A DNA stretch of 64,000 bases from Ascarosepion bandense (Eukaryota; Mollusca; Cephalopoda; Sepiida; Sepiidae), in NCBI GenBank assembly GCA_037127315.1, contig JBBBDQ010001611.1, positions 1,178,001 to 1,242,000 on the forward strand, given 5' to 3'. Both the position numbers and the translations under genes were made by a program. A model generated the notes under the pieces. That model had not been told where the DNA came from, did no database searches, and saw only the letters and a list, made by a program, of their open reading frames with translations. The stretch's first letter is position 1. Every line of letters begins with the position of its first letter. Shown here in pieces: positions 10,985-22,764 of the stretch.

Positions 10985-11623
10985 TTTCTAATAATCATAT
11001 CGCCCCAAGCAAGCCAGTTTACCGCCACTGCTGCGCAGGGAGTTACATCGGAGGAAAGTTATGAGAAAGAGTGACAGGCTATAGGCGTGTCACGAAGTGG
11101 GTAAGAAAAGGATGACTGTGGCCATTAAGTGAGGGATCAGTTTATACATTGATTGTAATGTAGAATTGATCCCTCACTTTATATCCATATTATAATAGTA
11201 GAGATTTTTTTTATAATCATATAGCCCCAAGCAAGGCATTTTACTGCCACTGTTTTTCAGGGGGTTACATCGGAGGAAAGTTATGAGAAAGAGGGACAGG
11301 TTATAGGGGGTGTCAGGAAGTGGGTAAGAGAAGGATGAGAATACTGATAAAAGTGGAGTGGACGGAGAAAGAAGCATGAGAGAGAGGATGCAGGTTAGTG
11401 AGATAGATGACTATTGACTTTACATTTAAATTCAGTTTATCTATTTATTTTTTATAATCATATCGCCCCAAGCAAGGCATTTTACTACCACTGTTTTGCA
11501 AGGGATTACATAACTTGAAAATTTTGAGAAAGAGTGACAGGTTATAGGGGATGTCAGGAAGAGGGTAAGAGAAGGATGAGAAAACTGATGAGAGTGAAGT
11601 GGAGTCGACGGAGAAAGGAGCAG

Positions 11624-11664
<41 letters not shown>

Positions 11665-11800
11665 GATGCAGGTTAGTGAAATAGGAGATGACTATTGACT
11701 TTACATTTAAATTCTTGGAGATGTCGGGGAAGTAAGTAGACGGAAGGGAATTCCACAAGCGGGAAGTGCGAGAAACCCTTCGTAGACTAATTAGAAAGAT
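10985..11800 (-). mobile_element. Array of three LINE-A 3' ends, head to tail
   Basis: Three minus-strand tails begin near 10985, 11205 and 11455, each with the conserved CCTTGCTTGGGGCGATATG block beside an A-rich end. The last extends furthest 5' and encodes the MWNSLPSTYFPD terminus of the reverse transcriptase. The first and second are separated by the palindromic module. Short GA runs interrupt the third. Confidence 0.75.
11118..11205. repeat. Palindromic module in LINE-A array
   Basis: Perfect 13-bp arms AAGTGAGGGATCA and TGATCCCTCACTT enclose 27 bp, followed by an AT-rich ATATCCATATTATAATAG stretch. Near-identical modules lie at 35925 and 36143. Related ones lie inside the dimeric SINEs. 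Confidence 0.8.
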
Positions 11801-11809
11801 AGCGTTACA

Positions 11810-13440
11810 CCGAGACAGGCTTCCACGTTAATATATCAGAACGTCTCCTATTCTAGCTGGATGACAATTCTTTCTTTTCTCTCTATGATGTTTGACGATC
11901 GAAAAACAAAAATAAAAAGGTGGCAAAGTGTTGTGATAAAAAGCTCAAAAATAAGCTGAAATGAATACTAACAAAACTGAATCAATAATGACGATTCTTT
12001 TGTCTATTCTGCTCAAAGACACTTGACAGTTGTTTAAGTGTTTTTGACAGATGTCTACCCAATCAGATACAAAATCAGAAATGACAGTTACTCTGTGATG
12101 GAAGACAGGAAGAATAAATATAAGGACAGAAATATATTCAGGTGTTGATAAATTATAAACATTAGTCACAAGATTAGAAAGAATTTTGCGTTCTGTTTTG
12201 AAATAAAGAAATCGTTATATCACGCGAAAGCAAAGAAAAACGCCTGAAAAACTATTTAGCCGATATTTGGAAGAAACAAATGGAATTTTTTAAAGAAAAT
12301 TGATCGTTTGCTAGAACTTGTCTAAGACATACACACGAACATTTAATTTAGTTAACTTCACACTTCCACGTAAACTTCTGAAAATTTGGTTAGAAAACAC
12401 ACACGTATGTTTGTAGACATTTTTGATTACGTGTGTATTAGTGGGAATACATCTGTATTGATATATTCATCTATGCGTATATCTTCGTGTGAATATACGC
12501 GAATGAATGAATATGCTTGCATCTTTGTTTGAAACGAAACCAAGAAATAACATTTTAAATATATTTTCTGATTTTATTTTTCAACCTCAATTTGATTCTT
12601 TGTGTTTTTTTGGAAGTTGGATTTTGTTTTTGTACTTGACTTAAAATGAGTCACTTGTGAAATTAAAAACAAACAAATATTGTGGACTGGTGAATGTTTG
12701 TTTTTTTATAATAATGATAAATAGTGTTCTGAGCGGATTCAACAACAATTTCGAATTCCGGTGGAACGTTCCATACATGCAGCCATTATTATAGATGACG
12801 TATGCGAAAGAAAAAAATCAACAAACATTTTGGTTTAATGTAAACACTGACCACCTTTGTTTGACAATGTTAAAGAAATCCATTGACATGTTTCAGGAAA
12901 AATCTCTGAGTTATTAAATATGTTCCGTGTAAAGCAAATTGGTTAGCTTTTAATCACTTAACTTTTCTCTTTTCTTTCTCTTCAGTAGTTTATCGTAATT
13001 CAACCTGCTCCTTCCCCCAAACATCTAGAAGAGCTCTATACTCGTAAAATCGCAAATTCTCAATTAGGATGAATATTTATATAGCAACAAACAAACAACT
13101 ATGATGGATGTAAGTCTATATCACTATATATTAATGTCATGTATTAATTTGGGAAACAAGCTTTATTTTAAACATCTTTCGTTAAACATTGTAGACAAGA
13201 AAATATTAATATCTATTTTTTTCAGCCATCTTACATTTTTCCGTATTGAGACATGATGGAAACTAAATTTCTTTCAATCTTAGCAATTTTACTATAGCAT
13301 TTCTTGTTAACTGGTAATTAGTCATTCTTAATTACTAGTTTATAACATTCACCAAAATCTATGAATTTATCAGAGAAAGTGTAAAGTTCATGCAGTAAGG
13401 TCAGATATTTTAAACTTTCCTCTTCGATAAGTAGGATTCG
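11810..13440. other. No gene recognised
   Basis: AT-rich sequence without clear repeats. A minus 74-codon frame at 11945-12169 has no recognisable relative. Confidence 0.35.
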
Positions 13441-13443
13441 TTT

Positions 13444-13819
13444 TAAGAGAAGTTTTTTTATCCGAATTGAATAATCAACTTAGACCAAGAAGAGCAAAAT
13501 TGATATGTAAAGAAAAATTATCTTTAGAATTTCTAATAAAGTTTGCCAAAAATTATGCAAAAGGAAAAAAATGGTATGTAAATATTGGAAACGAGAGACT
13601 TTCAGACAGTGAAAGGTTTTTGCTGTGTGCTGGCAGCTTGAACCTAGAAATAGATTTGAAGTGAAAAAGTTTGTGAAAGAAAACAATTCAATGTTGCCGT
13701 TGGTTATGAAGAAAGTTGAAATCAATTCAAATGTGAACGAAGAGCGAAGTCAAAATAAAAGCTACAAGAACAACGTTGAAATAGGAGAGTTGAAAAAAGT
13801 AGCGGATACACTTGGCTAA
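13444..13819 (+). pseudogene. Lys-rich coding remnant in two overlapping frames, unknown
   Basis: The first frame reads through LSLEFLIKFAKNYAKGKKW to LLCAGSL near 13640. The second takes over around there with RFEVKKFVKEN and ends VADTLG-stop. Joining them requires one frameshift or an unseen splice. The bases are AT-rich, which favours Lys/Asn codons by chance, but the continuity across frames hints at a decayed coding region. No domain is recognised. Confidence 0.25.
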
Positions 13820-13824
13820 AATTA

Positions 13825-15285
13825 TCCAGTGAGCATGCCGAGTATATTAGGTGCTATACAACATTAGCATAATACCTTAATTTCTATCGTATTATTCGAA
13901 TTAGTTTCGTTAAGCTGTTTCTATAGTAAACATTCATACTACATGTAGTTTGTCGTATTTTTAAAACTCCACAAACTTGTCGGTTTTAGATCATGGCGCC
14001 ATATGAGCTTCTGTAATTAGAAAAAAAAATCGGATTGAAATTTAAAACAAACATTTTACTTGAATTTCTGATGGAATATCGAACCAGGAGGGTAAATCCA
14101 CGTGTCAAAATAGGCTGGTTCTCTGAGAGTAATGTTGTAGCGTATGAGAGCTCAATGATTCAGCCTTGTGTCAGACATAACTGAACTTCTTACAGCTTAC
14201 AGGATTGATGCAGAATTATTATCATCAGAATTATCAGGAGGTTTTCATCGTTATCAGAAGGTTGGTTGTCGGCAGGTTGGACTATGTGGAATTGTGTGAA
14301 ATAGTGTAAAAATAAAATATACATTTTGCATTTTAAAATAGAAATTTATCAAAAGGAAAGAATAACATAAGTTGTAAAAGTTAATGTGCAATTAAGAAAT
14401 TAAGGGTAGAGTTCGTATTCAATGATAAAGTTATGGGTATCAAGAAATGTAGAAAATGTTCGTAGTAGTAATTATTGAAAGAGATAAGGAGAAAGAGAAC
14501 AAGGTGCGATCTGACTTTATATCCGGGTCGATTCGAAGTTGAAGTTACATTTTTGTTGTTTCGTCTCGCTGCTCCCATCTGACTCACTGACTGAGGCTGA
14601 TGAAGTTCTTTTACTGTAATTTAAATTTTTCGCACTTACTCGCGAAGTCCTTTTTCGTGTTACAAGTTGCTCTCGTTGGTCAAAATCATTTTAATTTTGG
14701 GTCCGACTTATTCTTTAAGCACATCCTTTTTCTATTTGGGAAAACCCCAGATTTCACACGTCATTGAGAATTTTTGTAAAAGTGAAGAAGAAGGTTGATT
14801 TTAATTAATTTCTTATTCGCTACAATGTCTGCGAATAAAGAAAGACACACCTGATGCGGACAAAGAATCATTATAATGAACAGTTGACAGTTCTTCTTTT
14901 CTATGCTATTTCTTCTTATCTTTTGCTGATCTAAGTAATTTCTTTTATGCACCGTGTTCCTTGAGAAAGTTGGCGATGTTGGCTACCCACAACTTCCGTC
15001 CTTTTTAATTCTCAATATTTTTATCTTTTCGGTATTTCTCCCAAACCCGGCTCAACCATCAATTCGCTGACGCTCTCCAGGTGGGTTGTGCGCTGTTTTT
15101 TTCCGTATTTACTTTTTAGGTGGCCTTGTTCTGCCATTCATAGACGCATTAAATAAATTATTCACTGATCCCCTTCAGATTCTCGCATTCACTATGCCGT
15201 TGTTTATTCATTGTATATATCACTTAATTATCACAGAAAAATATGGCATTTTTTATGAGTAGTTCTCGATTCCATATCTGCTCTT
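13825..15285. other. No gene recognised
   Basis: AT-rich sequence. Frames at 14381-14587 and 14761-14952 (minus) show no family resemblance. Confidence 0.35.
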
Positions 15286-15289
15286 TTTT

Positions 15290-15640
15290 AATCGTTTCAC
15301 CCCAAACTAGGCGGTACCGCCACTGATGCGCAGAGCGCTACTTAACAGTAAGAATTTAGACAGAAGGAGAGAGAAGAGAAAGACGAAACAGTTACAGGAG
15401 GTGTCTGAGAAAGGGCAAGAGAAGGATGGGAACACAGGTGTGAAGGCAGTTGCGAAGGTAGAGAGAAAGAAAAAGAACAAGATATACGGGTAGAAAGAAC
15501 TGGAGTCAAGTGGATAAGAGATGGGTGTTGACATTGCATATAAATTTCTGGAGGTTGTAGCCGTCAGAAAAGCAAGGATATGGAAGGGAGTTCCACAGGC
15601 GGAAAGTGCGTTGTAGGAGATATGTCGATTAGTTCGCAGA
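15290..15640 (-). mobile_element. LINE-A 3' end, truncated
   Basis: On the minus strand the order is reverse-transcriptase C-terminal codons, a Ser/Pro-coding T/C-rich 3' UTR, then the GTACCGCCTAGTTTGGGGTG terminal block. The 75- and 65-codon minus frames here are this UTR and not genes. Confidence 0.75.
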
Positions 15641-15751
15641 ACATCTTAAAGAAGGATCTATATTGATGTATGGTGATGTGATACACCCACGAATAACCGG
15701 TAGAGGGTCTAGACCTCACCTTATTTGTCAAGATTTACAAATTTGTTTTAA

Positions 15752-16238
15752 TCTAAACATATTTATAAATGGAATTTTGTCTGTGTGTGTGTCCGTTACG
15801 GCTGAACCGATTTTCTTAAAAATTTATACAGTTGTACTATAACTGTCTGCGAGTGTTCTTAGCTATGTTATGTGTCGAGGTACCCCTGATAAATATTGAA
15901 AATCGATAATCGAAAAAATCGGGTTATAGAAGGAGTGGTCCGATTTTACTCAAATTTGATACACTCATAAACAAAGACATAAGAAACGATATTCAGAAGT
16001 TTCAAGGTTGCAGTTTTTAAAATAGTGCAGAAAATATATATATAAAAGGCAAAAATTTTTGTGTGTGCGTGTGTGTGTCTGTTTATCTGTCTGTATATCC
16101 TTTATACAAATCCACAATTTTTATCCGATTCTCACCAAACTTCATACAAATATTCTTTAGGCTGAGTCTGAGGTCCAGGACCATGGATTAGTTTTAAAGC
16201 TTTCATTACACCCGAGCAACGCCGGGCTATACTGCTAG
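15752..16238 (+). mobile_element. Non-autonomous Helitron-like element
   Basis: Starts TCTAAACATATTTATAAATG after A. Ends with the CCGAGCAACGCCGGGC hairpin, TATACTG and CTAG, followed by T. The inner TA run is short, making this the smallest copy (487 bp). No coding frame. Confidence 0.85.
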
Positions 16239-16239
16239 T

Positions 16240-16790
16240 ATTATTTGACTTAATATCGTAATATGTTTTATAATTTTATACCTTCTTAATTTAAGTCAAT
16301 TTTGTTGAAAATATTTAGTTATTTTTTTCTTTCAACCTTATATTCAATATTATTGACAAGAGAAGCAGTAACTCAGTAGATGGCTTGTAAGTCAAAGTGC
16401 AAGTTTTTACATTGTCGGTCATTGTTTAACAAACATTTTATAAGCTTTTCAGGAAATTGCCTTTTGCTCTTACTTTATCTACTGTAGTATACTAACAAGT
16501 AATAAGTAATAAATATACTGCAATATAGGAACAACACTAAGTAATATATAAGATCACATGTGCTTGAAACTCTAGTCACGAGTAGAGCTGTTCTTTCAGA
16601 GGATTTAACGTTAGTAAGCGTTTTTTTTTCTGGGTCTAGGCAATCTACACTTCGATCAATTTTCTCAGTAGGTAAGTTTGCTTTTATGCCTTTTTTCTCT
16701 TTTTTATTATTCTTTATTTGCGACTATCTGAACAAGAATTTAGGTCTTGGAAAATTGTTAGTTCCATCAACGCATTCCAAATCTTGAACA
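16240..16790. other. No gene recognised
   Basis: AT-rich sequence. A 75-codon plus frame (16560-16787) is Phe/Leu/Ser rich and unsupported. Confidence 0.35.
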
Positions 16791-16792
16791 AT

Positions 16793-16887
16793 GTTTGTCT
16801 TTATTTTCACCTGAAATTAAAACCAAAATACGATGTTTAGAACGGCTCATGATTAAGCATAATAGACATTCATTGTCTGTTATATTA

Positions 16888-16957
<70 letters not shown>
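16793..16957 (+). repeat. Family E copy ending in a (TA)n run
   Basis: Matches the right arm of the inverted repeat at 8324-8445, including GATGTTTAGAACGGCTCATG, and again ends in TA repeats, here about 65 bp. The recurring repeat-to-TA junction suggests the TA run is the element's own 3' tail. Confidence 0.75.
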
Positions 16958-16958
<1 letters not shown>

Positions 16959-16989
16959 CAATGCATTCCTTCCCCGAAAAATTAACATT

Positions 16990-18250
16990 CAAATATACGT
17001 TCAAAATCTGCCTCTAATATTTTAATTTTTATTATAAATTCTATGATTTTGTTTTCTAATTTCATGTTTAAGTTTCGATATAAAACAAATTAAGTTATAC
17101 ATTTGATAAATTAAAAATGGCATCCAAGATTTATAATTTTTAATACCTTTAATCAACACGAGAACCAAAAATAAAAATTTAAATCTAGAATCAGTCAGTT
17201 CCTAATATGTACCTGATAATTGGATAGTGCACGAAACTCCGAGTCATACTACAGACGTAGTATATACTGTTACAAATTACATGCAAGTTCTATATATACT
17301 TCAAAATCTTGTCAAGTTAATACCAAGAAAATCTCTACTGAATTTCTTTCTAATGAACACTAATGATGAATGTATGAATTCATTCGAAAGAAAACATTGA
17401 ATTACTGATCAGTTCATCGATACGTTTAAATAGTTTTTATTTTCAATCAGCAATCAAAACAAATTGCTGGAAATCCTGCTCTCAAAACGTCGTCAAGATT
17501 TTAACATTTGGAGTAAACATATCGATCGTTGTGTGTTACTCCTTTGCTCTAATGTCGTTCGGGTTTATACGATTTTATTGATTTCTCCCAATTGATTATA
17601 TTGATGAAAAATATAGCAATATAAACTGAGAAAAAATGAGAAAATATTTCAATGGCTTTATTTGAGATTTTTAGGGAAATAATTGAAGTTCTTCGATTCA
17701 TTTCCGCTTTCACAGGGAAAGATACATAAAAAAATAACAGAAAGGAGTGAATGCTTTTACAAATGATCGACATTTGTGTTTTTCAAAAGCTGACAAGCAG
17801 AACGGGTTTCTATAAATATTTGATGAGAAGACCTCTTCAAACCCAACCATTTAACTAAACAGAAAATTTAGAAATATCTTTCCTTTTAATCTTAACGTTT
17901 TTGTCCAAATTTCCCTTTCGATCTTAAATTTTCTGTTCAATTTTATTACAAGTTTTATTAAAACAACTTGTTGGATTGATTTTGAATTGATTATTGCTCC
18001 AAGTTTAATTTTGGTGGGATTTTACAAGCTTCTGGTACATTTGACACACTAACATGCCAAAGGAAAAATAAGATAAATTTGAATAAGGAAATATTAACAA
18101 ATATATTGATGGGACATTTTACAAATGAAAAGATGAGGAATGAAATGAAATTTGAAAAGTTCAAAGCAACCTTCAGTGGCTGAAGTTGAAAAAAATACGT
18201 CTGTTTGGTTACGCATCTAGTGAGTGCAAAATATGACCTATTCATTTTGT
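16990..18250. other. No gene recognised
   Basis: AT-rich sequence. Minus frames at 17549-17773 and 17991-18245 have no recognisable relatives. Confidence 0.35.
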
Positions 18251-18252
18251 TT

Positions 18253-18900
18253 TTATTTTGTTGACAAAATCCGTAGATGGGGTTTATATTTTGTCCACCT
18301 TAAAGTATTGACCAGGTAATGTAAGTGAAGTTCCAAAAACGATGTCTGCTTGTGGGCATTGTAGGCCTTTTTAAAAGTATTTTGTATTGATAGGAGAGTA
18401 ATAGGTAAATTATCTACCCTTTTGTAAGTGTCAATGGTTGTAGCTAGTGTAGTTTTTAACTGTCTGTAGAATCTTTTCACAATTCTGTTGGCACAAAGAT
18501 GGTATGCAGTAGTTCAGATATGTTTGACTCCGAGTAGAATGACAAATTCTTTGAAAAGTACTAATTGAAACTGATTCTCTGTCAGTAGTAATCACAGAAG
18601 ACACTTCAAATGTACTGATCCAGTTGTCCAGCACAACTTTTGCGACAGTCTCTTTGGGGTATTTGGAATAGAAAAAGGCCATCGACTAAATCTACTATGG
18701 TGAGAATACAAGTGTAACCGTGTGTGTTTAGGAGTGGCCCCCAAATGTCTATATGTAAATGTGTGATGCTATTGTCGGCTCTCCAGAACTTATTAACGGG
18801 TCATTTTTCATGTTTCCCAATTTTGTGTCTTTGACACTGAATGCATTGCTAATCATTTTGCGAAGGACTGCGTGGAAACACACGTAGAAAGTCGCAAGTT
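18253..18900 (-). pseudogene. Ty3/gypsy-type integrase, decayed
   Basis: On the minus strand: CIQCQRHKIGK (tail of the zinc-binding region), then HLHIDIWGPLL with the first catalytic Asp, DNWISTFEVSSVITTDR with the second, and VKRFYRQLK where the third catalytic residue would lie. That position reads Lys instead of the usual Glu. At least two frameshifts and an in-frame stop interrupt it. In LTR retrotransposons the integrase inserts the cDNA into the genome; this copy cannot be active. Confidence 0.75.
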
Positions 18901-18984
18901 CCTGAATACAATGCGTCTAGATCGGCATATATCTCCAGATATTGTCGGGGAAACGATCCAGAGGAGGAGACTTCAGCGTCAGTT

Positions 18985-19406
18985 TGCTCCCCGAATCCCA
19001 TTTGAATGAAGCGTTATCTGCGATTACTGTGATCAGAGTGCAGTCTTGGTGGATACGGGTTGCACACCATCGCTTATTAGCAGAACGCTTTTTCACTCCT
19101 GAAAATAAAATGAAGTCGACGTGCTCACTGTTTGCAATGAGATCCTTAAGTGCTTTTGGGTTGGACTTGTTCAACTTTGTGTGAGCGACAGGTGAACCTA
19201 TCGATGTTGAGGTTCTGGTTCTAGACAGGATGCTACTGGAGTACAACCTGTTACTTGAAGTTAACCTGATCAAGAGACTGAGTGGTGTGCTCGTGAACAG
19301 CAGTGGCACTGAGTTTTCCATCAACAACAATGAACCGAACTTACAAGGAGAACATAGCCTGAACAAGAAGATTTGGCTTGAATTGTGGAAAGAGGCTGGT
19401 AACTAA
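18985..19406 (+). pseudogene. Ty3/gypsy-type aspartic protease region, decayed
   Basis: The plus strand encodes SAVLVDTGCTPSLISRTLF, with the catalytic DTG at 19052-19060. After a frameshift it reads VEVLVLDRMLLEYNLLLEV and KKIWLELWKEAGN to a stop. This is the protease-to-RT linker order of gypsy-type polyproteins. It faces away from the neighbouring integrase, so the two are not one collinear element. The 149-codon minus frame over this region is its antisense shadow. Confidence 0.65.
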
Positions 19407-19506
19407 ATACCACCCTTGCTGAAAATCTAGACATCGAAGCAACTCTTGGAGGATTACACTCATCAAGTGCAAACTAGGATAGATAACGGTTGGCTACTTT
19501 CATACC

Positions 19507-20132
19507 AGGATGTGCGTTGTGGTGCAGTGGATATCGGGTCGGAACGAGAAATCCGAGAGCCGAGTTCGAATTCCAGTTAAATTCGTTGCATTCACTTACG
19601 CGCAAATACCTTTGGGAAAAGTAATAATGCGTGTTTTTCCTTCAGCTAAGGGTTAAATAACAGGACCGATTGGGTTCTATAGCCTTGGCTGGCAATCAGT
19701 CAACCGCAGAATGCAATGGCATAATACTGCGGGATAATCTTCTGCCCAGTCAGTCATGTCTCTTTCGAGACATGATCACCCAAAGCGTGTATCACGTATG
19801 GCACTTAACTGACTGACTGAATATACTAGTTGAACATATGATTAAGGCTTCTACTGGGCATAAAGTGGGGGATTTGTTTTATATCGTTATGAAGTCATAA
19901 ACTGATCCCCCACTTATTACTACATAATAATATAATACATATCTTCCCTCTCTAGCTATGAGTCAAATAACAGGACAGATTGGGTTCTAAAGCCTTGGTC
20001 GGCAACCAGTCTACCGCAGAAAGCAATGGCAAACTACTGCAGGATAATTTTCTGCTCAGTCAGTCATGTCTCTTTCGAGACATGATCGCCCAAAGCGTGT
20101 ATCCCGTGTGGGACTTAACTGACTGAACTGAT
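19507..20132 (+). mobile_element. Dimeric SINE-A with palindromic linker
   Basis: Order: complete SINE-A (to about 19820), a linker with a palindrome, then a second SINE-A 3' half beginning AGCTATGAGTCAAATAACAG. The 9-bp TTTCATACC flanks the whole composite (19498-19506 and 20133-20141). The full structure therefore inserted in one event. Box A reads TGGTGCAGTGG and box B GTTCGAATTCC. The hairpin CATGTCTC-TTTC-GAGACATG is present in both halves. Confidence 0.88.
19855..19942. repeat. Palindromic linker module of dimeric SINE
   Basis: Arms AAGTGGGGGAT and ATCCCCCACTT (11 bp, perfect) surround about 31 bp. They are followed by TATTACTACATAATAATATA. The layout and flanking letters align with the module found in LINE-A arrays. 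Confidence 0.75.
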
Positions 20133-20286
20133 TTTCATACCCTGAAGAAGAACTCCCTCAATGGCTAAATTCTGTTAATGTCTGTACTGCAAGAAAACTC
20201 CACTTCGCATTGGATTAACGGGAATAATATTCTTGCGCCATGAATAATATAATAAAGAATAATATTCTTTATGCCCATCATCATGC

Positions 20287-20342
20287 AAGGGATGAGCCTC
20301 TACACCTGTACAATAGACGTGGGTAGAGTGGCTCATCCCTTG
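20287..20342. repeat. Perfect 13-bp inverted repeat
   Basis: CAAGGGATGAGCC and GGCTCATCCCTTG are separated by 30 bp and could form a hairpin. The right arm touches the start of a LINE-A tail fragment. No flanking U-run suggests a terminator. Confidence 0.6.
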
Positions 20343-20462
20343 TTCCCTGTTCAGGATATGGTTTCCGGCTTTCTCTTTTCCAAATCTGTTCACTCTCACG
20401 TAGCCCCCTGCACATCAGTGGCGTTACCGCCTTGCTCGGGGTGATATGATTAAAAAAAAAAA
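20340..20462 (+). mobile_element. LINE-A 3' tail fragment
   Basis: Only the last 120 bp are present: TGTTCCCTGTTCAGGATATG, then TAGCCCCCTGCACATCAGTG, CCTTGCTCGGGGTGA and a poly-A. It is a strongly 5'-truncated insertion. The reverse copy near 57145 has the same start point. Confidence 0.8.
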
Positions 20463-20464
20463 AC

Positions 20465-22760
20465 TGTAATTATTACCAGGGAAAGGTAATTTCCAAATCT
20501 CGCTACTTGTAATTATCATCAGTGGGGGCGGTAAACTAACAACCGGGATAAAAGGTAAAAATTCGCTAATATTTTACAAATTTTATTTGGATTGTTTTCT
20601 GAGAAAAAGTCTCCAATTCCGTGCCATTGTTTTAATGTATTCTGTAAAATGTTTGGGAATTTACGATTATTTGTTCGAATTGGGGCTCATATTTAACAGA
20701 AAAATGAAATAACAAAGATAAACTTTTGTAGTTCTTCTGAATTAAATGTTTATTTTATTTGCGTTCGTGATTAGAATTTTCCCGATTCAGTGTTAGATTT
20801 TGAAATTGGTCATGTACGTCAAGAATTCACATTTACAAGAGAAACAAGCTTATAGACACTGTGACTGAAATACGCTGTCTATTAATCATTAGATTCGATA
20901 TGAGAGGATTCATTTTTGTATATATGTACATTTAAGTACGAAGTAGCATAACTTTAGTCAGGAGCTGGAAGTGGTAAACGGAAATTTCAGCTGACAATTA
21001 CCTTGATTCATTTTAAACAACCCATCTTGAAAAAATGCATAGAACTCATCACTTCGCTTTCTATCCTCGCAAGATATCGTCAAAAAATGTTTTTTTGATA
21101 TGTGACGGCGAATAACGAAGAAGAGAATGTGTGAGTAATTATTTGTGCGAGTGATTATTAAACTTAACTACGAACGCAATGCTGTTAAGAAGTCTCTGTA
21201 CTATCGTAGGAACAAGTGACACAGCTTTTCTAGACATCCGGTATGAAAATGCAAAAATTTTTTCTTTCCTCCAGCGACCGCAAGAGAAGGTCTGGTAACT
21301 TGAGGAAGCGCTTAATTTACAGTTCTCTCCTGTCTTTGTTTGCGGCTTTCTTCGGAAATATAGATTGTCTGGGAATAATAAAGTATTTATAAATTCTTGC
21401 CGTTATCTGTTTAACTTTGCCAACAGTTGTTCCCAAAAGAGAAGAGAGTTCCTTATAAGGTGTCTTCATATCTTCTGTGGTATTCTTATGTTTTTTTCAG
21501 CGTGTCTGATGTGCCAATGTGGTAGAAATAAAATCTAAAATAAAAGTATCTGTGGTTCTCTCCCAGAGAACCGTAAGCGGTATCTATGGAAATTAGGTTA
21601 TGTTTGTTAGGATACAAAGAGAACTTTGAAAAGGTGCACGAAACCCACGAAGCTGTTACCTTATTATTATTAGCTTGAACGAAGAAATATAAATGAATGT
21701 TTTCTAGACAAGTTACCCAGTGATTTTCCGATATGTTAAGGACCAAACTCCCGTTTCAAAAACCATTCAGGAATAGACAATGTAGCTACGATGAGAAATC
21801 CCTCTACATGAAGCTGACTTTCTTGACTGGTTACTATCAAACTATAAATGATTTCGCTTCCTGCAAATGTTTTCATCTGGACAGCAAGTCAACAAGTGAC
21901 AACCTACTGGAAGATTTCTTGAATCTATAGTGGGTTGCTTATCTATTCTTTTTCTAGTTGTAGTGGGAGTCCGTTCTAGTGAAGGGTAGTTGTATACTGT
22001 TGCAGGTTAACGGAATTTGGCCTTGTTGCAGATAGCCCACTATAAGTCATAATATGATTATAAAATCAAGAAAAGCAATTTGAGTTGAAAAATAACATTT
22101 TTATATATACACATATCAATTAATGGTTTTACAATTAAAGTAATACTTGAATATAAGTCCAACAGAGGTTAAATGTTCATGGCAAATAATAAGCTGAAAG
22201 AGATTTAAGGCTTAGGAATGTGGGGAGCGTGTAAATGAGGAATGTCTTTGATGTAGTCGCTCCTTAAGTCAGTAAGTAGTTTTGAGACAGGGGAGAAGGA
22301 AAGAGGCAAGCGTAGTAGCCACTTGACTTAAGTCAAGGTGATATTGATTACACTCTTCTCCTGAGGTTTGCTTGCTGGGGTCTGTCTGTTTCGCTTTTTA
22401 TATCTTCTTTTTGGATCAAAGCAGCTCGTTTAGAATTTGACACTTGTATTTGATTCTAGCCTTCCCATTGGCTGGTAAATAAAATTCGCGTACGCTCGCG
22501 AAATGGAAATTTAATATTTGATTAATTTTTATTTTTCAACTAGAACATCTGCGCGAATCCGGATGCGCAGCGACGACTTTTGGTCATTTGCCTTTTTGTC
22601 GTGAGAGAGCAAACATCCGGTCCATCGCTTTTGCTCGGTCGGTATCACCACAAATCAAATCATAATAAATGAAGAAAAACAAACTTTCACAGAGAAGCGG
22701 CTTACGTTTATCGAAAACTTACGGAAATATTTAGATGCAGAATTAAAAGGATTCTCTCAT
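20465..22760. other. No gene recognised
   Basis: The longest stretch without a clear repeat. A 65-codon plus frame (21733-21930, ending LLEDFLNL) and an 86-codon minus frame (21486-21746) have no recognised relatives. A small GGTTCTC-TCCCA-GAGAACC hairpin lies near 21555. The part after 22440 is less AT-rich but shows no gene. Confidence 0.35.
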
Positions 22761-22764
22761 CAAA

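Noticed and set aside
18917..19366. 149-codon minus-strand frame as a gene
   Set aside because: It is antisense to a protease-like reading with a DTG motif on the plus strand; the minus peptide has no recognisable domain.
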